Assembly (NCBI RefSeq): GCF_000430845.1 | Contig: NZ_AUMU01000001.1 | Span: 248,001 to 312,000 of the forward strand | Reading direction: 5' to 3' | From: Chryseobacterium gregarium DSM 19109 | GTDB lineage: Bacteria; Bacteroidota; Bacteroidia; Flavobacteriales; Weeksellaceae | DNA: 64,000 nt | Shown here: piece after piece, positions 56,832 to 64,000 of the stretch | Numbering within the stretch: the first letter of the stretch is position 1 | Layout: every line of letters begins with the position of its first letter | Program-made: the position numbers and the translations under genes | The notes under the pieces: model-generated | What the model was told of the DNA's origin: nothing | The model's database searches: none | The model's input: only the letters and a program-made list of their open reading frames with translations

Positions 56832-58094
56832 TTACATTTGTTTGTACTCGATGTTCATTTCCTTCTCCATTTCTTTATAAGCTCCGGAAATCAGTTTTTC
56901 ACGGATGCCTTCAAAAGCGGCCAGTGTTTCATTAATTTCCGAATCGGTATGAGATGCCGTAGGAATTAACCTTAACAGGATCATTCCTTTTGGAATTACC
57001 GGATATACGACTACGGATGTGAAAACCCCGTAATTTTCTCTTAAATCTTTAGCTAAAAGAGTCGCTTCAATCGTAGTTCCCTCAATAAAAACAGGCGTTA
57101 CACAGGTATTTGTATTCCCAAGATTAAAACCTCTTTCCTTCAGTCCGTTCTGAAGCTTGTTTACATTTTCCCACAGTTTGGCTTTAATTTCCGGGCGTGT
57201 CCTTAAAAGCTCCAGCCTTTTTAATCCTCCGATGACCATCGGCATGGTTAAAGATTTGGCAAAAATCTGAGAACGAAGATTGTATTTTAAAAACCGGATA
57301 ATGGTTTCGTCTCCGGAAAGGAATGCTCCGAAACCTGCCATTGATTTGGCGAAAGTAGAAAAATAAACATCGATCTGATCCTGGCAGCCCTGTTCTTCAC
57401 CTGCTCCGGCTCCAGTTTTCCCTAAAGTACCGAAACCATGTGCATCGTCTACCAGAAGTCTGAAATTGAATTTTGACTTTAATTCACAGATTTCTTTCAA
57501 TTTTCCCTGCATTCCGCGCATCCCGAAAACACCTTCCGTGATAACAAGGATCCCGCCGCCGTTTTCCTCTGCTACTTTAGTGGCACGGGCCAGGTTTTTT
57601 TCCAGGCTGGCAATATCGTTGTGTTTGAACGTAAAACTCTTACCCATGTGAAGACGTACCCCGTCTACGATACAGGCATGAGAGTCAGCATCATAAACAA
57701 TTACATCATGTCTTGTTACCAAAGCATCAATAGCCGAAACCATTCCCTGATAACCGAAGTTCAGTAAATAGGCCGATTCTTTCTGGGTGAACTCTGCCAG
57801 TTCTTTTTCCAGTTGCTGGTGCTGCTGGGTTTCACCTGACATGGCTCTTGCACCCATCGGATAGAACATCCCGAATTCTGCTGCCGCTTTAGCGTCAGCT
57901 TCCAAAACCTCCGGATGGTTACAAAGGCCTAAATAATCGTTTGCACTCCAGAAAATTACTTCTTTTCCCTGAAACTTCATTCTCGGGCCGATTGGTCCTT
58001 CCAGCTTAGGGAAAACAAAATATCCTTCAGCATAATCTGCAAATTGTCCAAGAGGTCCCGGATTTTGTTTTATTCTGTCAAAAATATCCAACAT
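56832..58094 (-). CDS. Alpha-oxoamine synthase, probable cysteate fatty acyltransferase (serine palmitoyltransferase-like)
   Basis: A 420-residue PLP enzyme condensing an amino acid with an acyl-CoA or acyl-ACP. Signatures are SANDYLGLCNHP, LLVDDAHGFGTLG (216-228) and the PLP lysine in FSTFAKSMAG (Lys250), plus RLIPTASHTDSEIN. The Bacteroidetes subgroup contains serine palmitoyltransferases and the CFAT enzyme that makes the base of capnine sulfonolipids. The adjacent gene encodes a cysteine-synthase-like protein that could supply cysteate, so CFAT is my preferred reading. 8-amino-7-oxononanoate or 2-amino-3-ketobutyrate synthase remains possible; no biotin genes are near. Confidence 0.82.
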   Translation of the reverse strand: MLDIFDRIKQNPGPLGQFADYAEGYFVFPKLEGPIGPRMKFQGKEVIFWSANDYLGLCNHPEVLEADAKAAAEFGMFYPMGARAMSGETQQHQQLEKELAEFTQKESAYLLNFGYQGMVSAIDALVTRHDVIVYDADSHACIVDGVRLHMGKSFTFKHNDIASLEKNLARATKVAEENGGGILVITEGVFGMRGMQGKLKEICELKSKFNFRLLVDDAHGFGTLGKTGAGAGEEQGCQDQIDVYFSTFAKSMAGFGAFLSGDETIIRFLKYNLRSQIFAKSLTMPMVIGGLKRLELLRTRPEIKAKLWENVNKLQNGLKERGFNLGNTNTCVTPVFIEGTTIEATLLAKDLRENYGVFTSVVVYPVIPKGMILLRLIPTASHTDSEINETLAAFEGIREKLISGAYKEMEKEMNIEYKQM

Positions 58095-58114
58095 TATAGT
58101 ATTATTTTTTTAAG

Positions 58115-58148
58115 TAAAAAAGCCTTTTGTGATTACAAAAAAGGCTTT
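58115..58148 (-). terminator. Hairpin terminator between the two PLP enzymes
   Basis: On the minus strand AAGCC-rich and GGCTT-rich arms (about 58148-58120) form a stem with a small bulge, followed by T. It ends the cysteine-synthase-like gene and may attenuate transcription into the oxoamine synthase. Confidence 0.72.
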
Positions 58149-58174
58149 ATTTGTATAAATTCTTTATTCTTTTC

Positions 58175-59212
58175 TTATTTGATAAACTCCGTTTTGAAGA
58201 CTTCATCGTAGTTGTGAACACAATTGTTGATGAACCCCTGCTCAGCCATCCATTTGTCACTATATACCTTTGTAATATATCTTGAACCGTGATCAGGATA
58301 GATGAGTACCACCAGATTATTTTCTGAAAACTCATAAGACTGTGCATACTGGATAAGCCCCTGTGTAACAGCCCCGGTTGTATATCCGCCCATAATAGCT
58401 TCTTTCAAAGCAATTTCACGGGTTCTGTAAGCTGACATTTCGTCATTTACCCTTACAAATTCATCTACTTTATCAAAAAGCAGGGCAGAGGGGATCAGGT
58501 TTTTCCCCATTCCTTCAATCTGGTAAGGATGTACATCCTCTTTATGAATTTCTCCGGTTTCGTGGTAGCTCTTTAAAATTGATCCGTCTGCATCAACACC
58601 GATGATTTTAATGTCAGGATTTTTTTCTTTTAAAAATTTTGCCGATCCGGATAAGGTTCCTCCGGTTCCGGTACATGCAAAAAGATGGGTAATCTTGCCT
58701 TGTGTCTGTTCCCATATTTCAGGGCCTGTAGTCTGGTAATGGGCATCAATATTCAATTCATTGAAATACTGATTAATATAAATGGAATTAGGTGTTTCCA
58801 GGGCAATTCTTTTAGCCACTTCATAATATGATCTCGGATCATTGGCGGGGACGTTTGCCGGACAGATATATACGGTAGCTCCCAGAGCCTTAAGATAGGC
58901 TATTTTTTCAGGCTTCGTTTTGTCACTTACCGCAAGAATACACTTATATCCTTTAATAATGCATACCATTGCAATTGAAAATCCTGTATTTCCTGAAGTA
59001 GTTTCTACCACAACGGAATCTTCTTTTAATAAACCTTTTCTTTCAGCGTTATCTATAATATGAAGTGCGATTCTGTCTTTAGTGGAATGTCCAGGATTAT
59101 ATGATTCTAACTTGGCGTAAACGGTTGCAGGAATATCTTTCGTCACAGTGTTAAGCTTCACCATAGGAGTATTTCCTATTAGGCCAAGTATATTATCGTA
59201 AACATTACTCAT
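58175..59212 (-). CDS. PLP-dependent cysteine-synthase-family enzyme, possible cysteate synthase
   Basis: A 345-residue fold-type II PLP enzyme. It has GNTPMVKLN at the N-terminus, the PLP lysine in YNPGHSTKDRIA (Lys45), the phosphate/substrate loop TTSGNTGFSIA (73-77), and the glycine-rich GTGGTLSGSAKFL. These are cysteine synthase (CysK/CysM-like) signatures, but the substrate-binding STKDR (instead of GGSVKDR) and the C-terminal 70 residues depart from CysK. With the oxoamine synthase next door, synthesis of L-cysteate from a serine derivative and sulfite for capnine is plausible. Ordinary cysteine synthesis cannot be excluded. Confidence 0.85.
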   Translation of the reverse strand: MSNVYDNILGLIGNTPMVKLNTVTKDIPATVYAKLESYNPGHSTKDRIALHIIDNAERKGLLKEDSVVVETTSGNTGFSIAMVCIIKGYKCILAVSDKTKPEKIAYLKALGATVYICPANVPANDPRSYYEVAKRIALETPNSIYINQYFNELNIDAHYQTTGPEIWEQTQGKITHLFACTGTGGTLSGSAKFLKEKNPDIKIIGVDADGSILKSYHETGEIHKEDVHPYQIEGMGKNLIPSALLFDKVDEFVRVNDEMSAYRTREIALKEAIMGGYTTGAVTQGLIQYAQSYEFSENNLVVLIYPDHGSRYITKVYSDKWMAEQGFINNCVHNYDEVFKTEFIK

Positions 59213-59244
59213 TAGTTGTTATTTTTCCAATAAAAATCTGTCGG

Positions 59245-59274
59245 CAAAAATACAAAAAATAAATTTATTTCTAA
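59245..59274 (-). promoter_or_regulatory. Candidate promoter of the cysteine-synthase-like gene (TTA-N19-TATTTTTG)
   Basis: TATTTTTG (59252-59245) matches TANNTTTG on the minus strand; TTA lies exactly 19 nt upstream as a near-match to TTG. The start codon is 32 nt downstream. Confidence 0.58.
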
Positions 59275-59435
59275 AATTTTGATTGATTTCTATTGTATAA
59301 TAAAGATAAATTTATTTTTTAAGCTTGCTTTCCAAAAATCAAACTTGTCAAAAAACGAGCCAAAACCTTTAAATTTTGTTAAAACCCGCGTAAAATCATA
59401 TAAAAACCTTATTTTCGCGTAATTGATTTAAAACT

Positions 59436-62400
59436 ATGAAAAATTGGACTTTCAGGCAGTGGAACACCGTTCTCGGATGGGTGATTTTCGTCATTGCATT
59501 TATTACATACTTGTCCACCATAGAACCCAATTTCAGTTTTTGGGATTGTGGCGAGTATATTTCCTCAGCAGTAAAACTTGAAGTAACGCATGCGCCGGGT
59601 GCTGCATTATTCCAGATTTTGGGTGCAGTGGCAGCCATTTTTGCTTTGGGAAAAGGCGAAAACTATTCTATTGTGATCAACGGGATGTCTGCACTGTTCA
59701 GTGCTTTCACGATCCTGTTCCTTTTCTGGACGATTACGCATTTTGTAAGAAGGCTTTTACACAAAGATTTTGAAGATGTTACAAAGCATCAGGAAATTTC
59801 TATCCTGTTCGCTGGAATCGTAGGCGCATTGTGTTTCACATTCTCCGATACCTTCTGGTTTTCTGCCGTGGAAGGGGAAGTCTATTCAATGGCCTCAATG
59901 TTCATTGCGCTTCTGGTATGGCTGATTACCAAATGGGAAAATGAATACCTGGCTTCAGACAGCGAGCGGTGGATTATTTTGATTTTCTTTATTTTAGGGC
60001 TTTCAGTCGGGGTACACATGATGTGTATGCTGGCGATCCCTGCAGTCTGCCTTGTATATTATGCAAGGAAATATGAATTTACCTGGAAGAATTTTATTCT
60101 TGCCAATGTCATCACACTGGTTATTCTTGCGATTGTCTTTAAAGGAATTTTCCCTCTGATCATGACTTTATTCGGGAAGCTTGAGATTTTCTTCGTTAAC
60201 GGGTTGGGGCTGCCTTTTCATTCCGGGACTATTGCCGGCTTTATCTTAATGGTGGCACTGTGCTATTTCCTTATTTCCTATTCGCAGAAAATGAAGAAAA
60301 GCCTTTATCAGACGATCGCTTTATCAGTAGTTTTCATGATGATCGGTTTTTCCTGCTGGATGGTGATTCCTATCAGGGCTAATGCCAACCCGCCGATGAA
60401 CCTTAATGATCCTGACAATGCCATCGGGATGCTGGATTATTATAACAGGGAGCAGTATGGCGATTGGCCTACTATTTATGGGCAGAACTACACAGCTTTC
60501 CTTACCTCAGACGGAATTGACAAGAATGAGGACGGAAGTTTCAAAACCACAAAAACAGGAGAGACTTACGAAAAAGATGAGAATACCGGAACCTACAGGA
60601 AAACAGGAGACCGTTTTAAATATGTTTTCAATAAAGCCCATGTCGGTTTTATGCCAAGGATGTTTAGTGAGGATAAAGACGTTATGTCAAACTATATTTC
60701 AATGTACGGAGCCCCGGATTTTTCATTTAATTATGCTAATGAAGACGTGGCCAACAGTCCGGAAGCCAAACAGATTTTTGATGAGCTCAGACAGAAATAT
60801 GAAAATAAAACCATTACGGCTGCCGATTATTTAAAGGTAAAGCCTTATAATTTAATTACGATTCAGAAACCTTCACTGGGACAGAATTTAGACTATTTTA
60901 TCACCTTCCAGAACGGATATTATTTTTTAAGATATCTGATGTGGAACTTTGTAGGTCGTCAGAACGACCTTGAAGGAAATATGGAAATCACAAGAGGAAA
61001 CTGGATTTCCGGAATTCCTTTTATTGACAATTCCATTGTTGGGAATCAGGATAAAATGCCTGCAAAATTCAAGAATGAAAGTACGGTAAAATTCTTCTTT
61101 TTACCGCTCATATTAGGGTTGATCGGATTCTTTTTCCAGTTGAACAGGGATTTCGGAAGGTTTTATGCCATGCTTTCAATCTTTGTATTGATGAGTCTAG
61201 GAATTGTGTTCTATACGGGAGTAAAGCCGTTTGAGCCGAGGGAAAGAGATTATGCCATGGTAGGATCTTTCTACGTTTTTGCGATCTGGATCGGATTGGG
61301 AGCCGGTGGCATTCTCTGGCTGTTACAGTCAAAAATAAAATCTAATGCCGCTAATATTGCCGCAGGCGTGGTTTTATTGGGCGTTCCTTTCATGATGGGA
61401 TTCCAGAACTATACTGTACATGATAGGCATGACCGGTATACTTCTTATGACTACGGATATTCTGTATTGAAATCATTGCCTAAAAACGACATCCTTTTTG
61501 TATATGGTGATAATGATACTTATCCGGTCTGGGCAATCCAGGAAACGGAAAGACTGAGAGATGATGTGAAAGTAGTTAACTTCACGCTGGCTTCAACCCC
61601 ATGGAACATCGATCAGATCAAAAGAAGGACATACAATGCTGCTCCGGTTCCCGGGGTACTGACCCATGAAGATTACCGGGACGGCGTAAACGACCAGATC
61701 TATATGATGAAAAAAGATGACTGGGAAGGGATTTTCTCCATGCTGAAAGAGCAAGGGGCTCCGGCAACAGAATTTGCGGAGTTCAGAAAATACCTTACTC
61801 AGGATTCAATGACCATGAAAGAGGCGGTCAGCTTCCTGAAATATACTTCTCCTTCAAAAAACGAACTTCTTAAAATGTATTTCGGAGAGGAGAAATATGA
61901 GAAATACAATATTTTACCTGTGAATAAATTCATTTTACCGGTAAACAAAGTAAATGCAGTAAATGCAGGTATCATCAAGGCAGCTGATCTTCCAAATACG
62001 GTCAACCAGATTATGATTACCTATAAATCCAATACTTTATATAAAAATAACCTGATTATGCTTGATGTTCTGGCCAATTTCGATTGGAAAAAGCCGATCA
62101 GCTTCTCTTCGGGAGGAATTTATGACAGTGAAAACATTTTCTATCTTGATGAATACCTTCAGTTTGACGGATTCAGCTACAGGCTGATCCCGATTCATAC
62201 GCCACCGACTCCCGACGGAGAAATGGGAAGGGTAGATGCCAGCTCATTATATAATGTAGTGAAAAACTACAAATGGGGTAATTTTAAGGACCTGAATACG
62301 CATTTTGATGAGACCGCAACTTCAAACATTATGAGCTACAGAGCGTCCGCAAGCCGGGCCGCAGCAGCTTTATCAGCAATCGGGCAGAAAGGAAAAGCCC

Positions 62401-62921
62401 TGGAAATGCTGGATCTGGCTTCAAAAGAAATCCCGGCACAGAAATACAATGATCCGCGTTCATTAAGCTCAATGGCTTATGGATATATTGTTTCAGGACA
62501 GGAAGGGAAAGGCCTTCAGCTTGCAGAAGTTCTTAAAAAAGGAATCTTCGAAGAATATGACTATTATATGAGCTTAAGCAAGGCAGACCAGAGCTATCTG
62601 AGAAGACAGATCAGGACCAAACCGATGGAGTATTCTTTAGTGGTTTCTGCCGTTACCGATGCGTATACAAAAATCGGGAAGAAAGACAAAGCGTACGATT
62701 ATCTGGTAAAGTCCATAGAACCGATTGATAAGAAATTCAATACTTTCGTTGAAAACCTTAAAGAAATGGGTAAGGAAAAAGCAATGAACGAATCTGAAGA
62801 AGTTCAGAAGATCACCCCGTTCTACCAGTATTTATTTGATGTCATGGAACCTTTTGATTCTACCTATTCGAAAGAAAAGGAAACCCAGATTACCAACTCC
62901 ATTATCAAAGCAACACAATAA
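59436..62921 (+). CDS. GT117/DUF2723-family membrane glycosyltransferase-like protein
   Basis: A 1161-residue protein. The N-terminal half has ten or more hydrophobic spans. NFSFWDCGEYISSAVKLEVTHAPG (about 29-50, here described by its NFSFWDCGEY core) carries the acidic residue pattern typical of GT-C enzymes, and FEPRERDYAMVGSFYVFAIWIGLG lies further on. The C-terminal 500 residues are soluble and helical, TPR-like near the end (LEMLDLASKEIPAQKYND). This is the DUF2723 / glycosyltransferase family 117 found throughout Bacteroidetes, thought to O-glycosylate proteins or make surface glycans with a polyprenyl donor. The donor and target are unknown. Confidence 0.88.
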   Translation: MKNWTFRQWNTVLGWVIFVIAFITYLSTIEPNFSFWDCGEYISSAVKLEVTHAPGAALFQILGAVAAIFALGKGENYSIVINGMSALFSAFTILFLFWTITHFVRRLLHKDFEDVTKHQEISILFAGIVGALCFTFSDTFWFSAVEGEVYSMASMFIALLVWLITKWENEYLASDSERWIILIFFILGLSVGVHMMCMLAIPAVCLVYYARKYEFTWKNFILANVITLVILAIVFKGIFPLIMTLFGKLEIFFVNGLGLPFHSGTIAGFILMVALCYFLISYSQKMKKSLYQTIALSVVFMMIGFSCWMVIPIRANANPPMNLNDPDNAIGMLDYYNREQYGDWPTIYGQNYTAFLTSDGIDKNEDGSFKTTKTGETYEKDENTGTYRKTGDRFKYVFNKAHVGFMPRMFSEDKDVMSNYISMYGAPDFSFNYANEDVANSPEAKQIFDELRQKYENKTITAADYLKVKPYNLITIQKPSLGQNLDYFITFQNGYYFLRYLMWNFVGRQNDLEGNMEITRGNWISGIPFIDNSIVGNQDKMPAKFKNESTVKFFFLPLILGLIGFFFQLNRDFGRFYAMLSIFVLMSLGIVFYTGVKPFEPRERDYAMVGSFYVFAIWIGLGAGGILWLLQSKIKSNAANIAAGVVLLGVPFMMGFQNYTVHDRHDRYTSYDYGYSVLKSLPKNDILFVYGDNDTYPVWAIQETERLRDDVKVVNFTLASTPWNIDQIKRRTYNAAPVPGVLTHEDYRDGVNDQIYMMKKDDWEGIFSMLKEQGAPATEFAEFRKYLTQDSMTMKEAVSFLKYTSPSKNELLKMYFGEEKYEKYNILPVNKFILPVNKVNAVNAGIIKAADLPNTVNQIMITYKSNTLYKNNLIMLDVLANFDWKKPISFSSGGIYDSENIFYLDEYLQFDGFSYRLIPIHTPPTPDGEMGRVDASSLYNVVKNYKWGNFKDLNTHFDETATSNIMSYRASASRAAAALSAIGQKGKALEMLDLASKEIPAQKYNDPRSLSSMAYGYIVSGQEGKGLQLAEVLKKGIFEEYDYYMSLSKADQSYLRRQIRTKPMEYSLVVSAVTDAYTKIGKKDKAYDYLVKSIEPIDKKFNTFVENLKEMGKEKAMNESEEVQKITPFYQYLFDVMEPFDSTYSKEKETQITNSIIKATQ

Positions 62922-62931
62922 CAACACACTT

Positions 62932-62958
62932 AAAACGGAACTTCGGTTCCGTTTTTTT
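62932..62958 (+). terminator. Terminator of the GT117 gene with a TTCG tetraloop
   Basis: AAAACGGAAC-TTCG-GTTCCGTTTT (62932-62955), a perfect 10-bp stem capped by the very stable UUCG tetraloop, then T. Confidence 0.92.
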
Positions 62959-63075
62959 ATGATGGTGTTTTAAAATTTAAGGCTGTGAAACTACATGGCA
63001 GCAGCTTAATGTGTATATTTACGTTAAATGTACCATAAGGGTTACATAACCATAGATAGTTTTTAATTCAGAAAT

Positions 63076-63600
63076 ATGAAATACTGTGCTTTTCTTCGCG
63101 GTGTCAATGTCAAAGGAACCCATATGAAAATGGCGGAAGTCTGTCAGGTTATCGAAAATGCCGGAATGGAGGATGTAGTTTCTGTTCTCGCTTCAGGAAA
63201 TATTATTTTCTCATTTGATGCAAAGTCAAAAGAATTAGAGAATACCCTTGAACAGGCCATGTCTGAATATTTTTCTTACGAAGCCTTTTTATTCATAAAA
63301 TCCCGGTCAGAAATAGAAAACATATGGAATGGGAATCCTTTTGAAAAAAACGAAAACCTGCATTCGTATGCATTCATCGGAAACAGTGGTATCGAAAACA
63401 TTCTGATGAAAGAATTTGAAAATGCCTTAAAATCTGAAAATGAAGAGGCGCGCATCGCAGATCACATCTTCTATTGGCAGGTTTCGAAAGGCAATACCCT
63501 CGATTCAGCATTCGGGAAGATTTTAGGCAGGAAAAATTTAAAAGACCAGTTTACTAGCAGGAATATCAATACGTTTGAAAAAATTTTAAAGAAATTCTGA
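63076..63600 (+). CDS. DUF1697-family protein
   Basis: A 174-residue cytosolic protein starting MKYCAFLRGVNVKGTHMKMAE, the DUF1697 signature, with LASGNIIFSFDAKS and a C-terminal TSRNINTFEKILKKF. The family has a ferredoxin-like fold and unknown function. It is a single gene between GT117 and kdsA, with no strong promoter match in the short upstream region. Confidence 0.9.
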   Translation: MKYCAFLRGVNVKGTHMKMAEVCQVIENAGMEDVVSVLASGNIIFSFDAKSKELENTLEQAMSEYFSYEAFLFIKSRSEIENIWNGNPFEKNENLHSYAFIGNSGIENILMKEFENALKSENEEARIADHIFYWQVSKGNTLDSAFGKILGRKNLKDQFTSRNINTFEKILKKF

Positions 63601-63716
63601 TCTGAAGATTATCTGCAAAGCATAATTATATTATCTGCAAATAACCAAACTCATTAAAAATTTCCGATTCCGGAACTTTCTCATTACTTTTACTGAACTT
63701 TTTAATAAATAATAAA

Positions 63717-64000
63717 ATGATTCAGTATTTAGATAATATCCATCACAAAGATTCAAAAAACTTTTTCCTTATTGCCGGGCCGTGTATCATCGAAGGTGAA
63801 GATATGGCACTCAGGATTGCCGAAAAGGTGGTGGAGCTGACTAACAAATATAATATTCCCTATATTTTCAAAGGCAGCTTTAAAAAGGCCAACAGAAGCC
63901 GGGTAGATTCTTTCACAACGATTGGTGAAGAAAAATCGCTGGAAATCCTTAAAAAAGTAGGAGAGACCTTTAATATCCCGACTACGACGGATATCCATGA
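63717..64000 (+). CDS. kdsA: 3-deoxy-8-phosphooctulonate synthase, N-terminal part (partial)
   Basis: Ninety-four codons visible before the window end. The KdsA/DAHP synthase family motifs AGPCIIEGEDMALRIAEKV (about 20-38) and FKGSFKKANRSRVDSF (about 51-66), with TIGEEKSLEILKKVG, are clear. The enzyme joins arabinose 5-phosphate and PEP to give Kdo 8-phosphate, the first step towards LPS Kdo. It complements kdsB at 41599. The C-terminal two thirds lie outside the window. Confidence 0.95.
   Translation, partial: MIQYLDNIHHKDSKNFFLIAGPCIIEGEDMALRIAEKVVELTNKYNIPYIFKGSFKKANRSRVDSFTTIGEEKSLEILKKVGETFNIPTTTDIH

Overview
The window looks like chromosomal core sequence from a Flavobacteriia member of the Weeksellaceae, most likely Chryseobacterium or a close relative. 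Supporting signs are three secreted proteins with Por-type (type IX secretion) C-terminal sorting domains, promoters of the Bacteroidetes form TTG-N19-TANNTTTG, and families typical of this phylum (GT117/DUF2723, DUF4230, DUF4199, DUF4286). A fused hisIE, a bifunctional hisB, menaquinone genes, a GG-leader mini-peptide and a probable sulfonolipid gene pair also fit. Genus assignment is inference from protein style; there is no rRNA in the window. Genes are dense, and I see no prophage, IS element, CRISPR array or tRNA.

Layout. 1-5123 (+): the histidine operon hisD(partial)-hisC-hisB-hisH-hisA-hisF-hisIE, tightly overlapped and closed by a bidirectional terminator. 5211-6386 (-): a secreted M28 peptidase. 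6486-10029 (-): the translation block thrS-infC-rpmI-rplT, where infC has a rare AUA start. 10316-12289 (-): a small hydrophilic ORF and an NTP-pyrophosphatase/thioredoxin-like/DUF4230 operon. 12530-18857: a metzincin protease and an acyl-CoA dehydrogenase (-), then a secreted endonuclease (+). 19025-21364 (+): an isolated pair of type VI secretion baseplate genes (gp25/TssE-like and TssF-like). 21613-28182: uvrA followed by small membrane, secreted and lipoprotein genes, including a 44-residue GG-leader Cys-rich peptide (25840) and two tiny secreted or lipoprotein ORFs. 28330-31979 (+): gyrA and a TPR protein.

32342-38411: menB-menA (menaquinone), a UPF0173 hydrolase, the antisense-oriented SRP RNA gene ffs, DUF4199, a GT2 glycosyltransferase, a lipoprotein, and a decayed GyrB-like ATPase fragment. 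38430-44888: phosphohexomutase, aminotransferase, kdsB, two secreted proteins, a lipoprotein glutathione peroxidase, and an atypical SDR. 45022-48399: MmcQ/YjbR protein, ribF, atpD-atpC. 49393-56610: a B12-type radical SAM protein and an SGNH/MBOAT/SGNH surface O-acylation locus, then a small glucosaminidase. 56832-59212 (-): an alpha-oxoamine synthase and a cysteine-synthase-like enzyme, best read as a capnine/sulfonolipid pair. 59436-64000 (+): a GT117 membrane protein, DUF1697, and the start of kdsA.

Functional themes are amino-acid and cofactor biosynthesis, translation, envelope building (Kdo through kdsB/kdsA, O-acylation, sulfonolipid, GT117), and T9SS secretion. The most unusual non-coding structure is a set of at least five intergenic near-palindromes whose two arms are tandem 7- or 8-nt repeats (at 33190, 40153, 41522, 46326 and 48048). 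They share architecture more than sequence.
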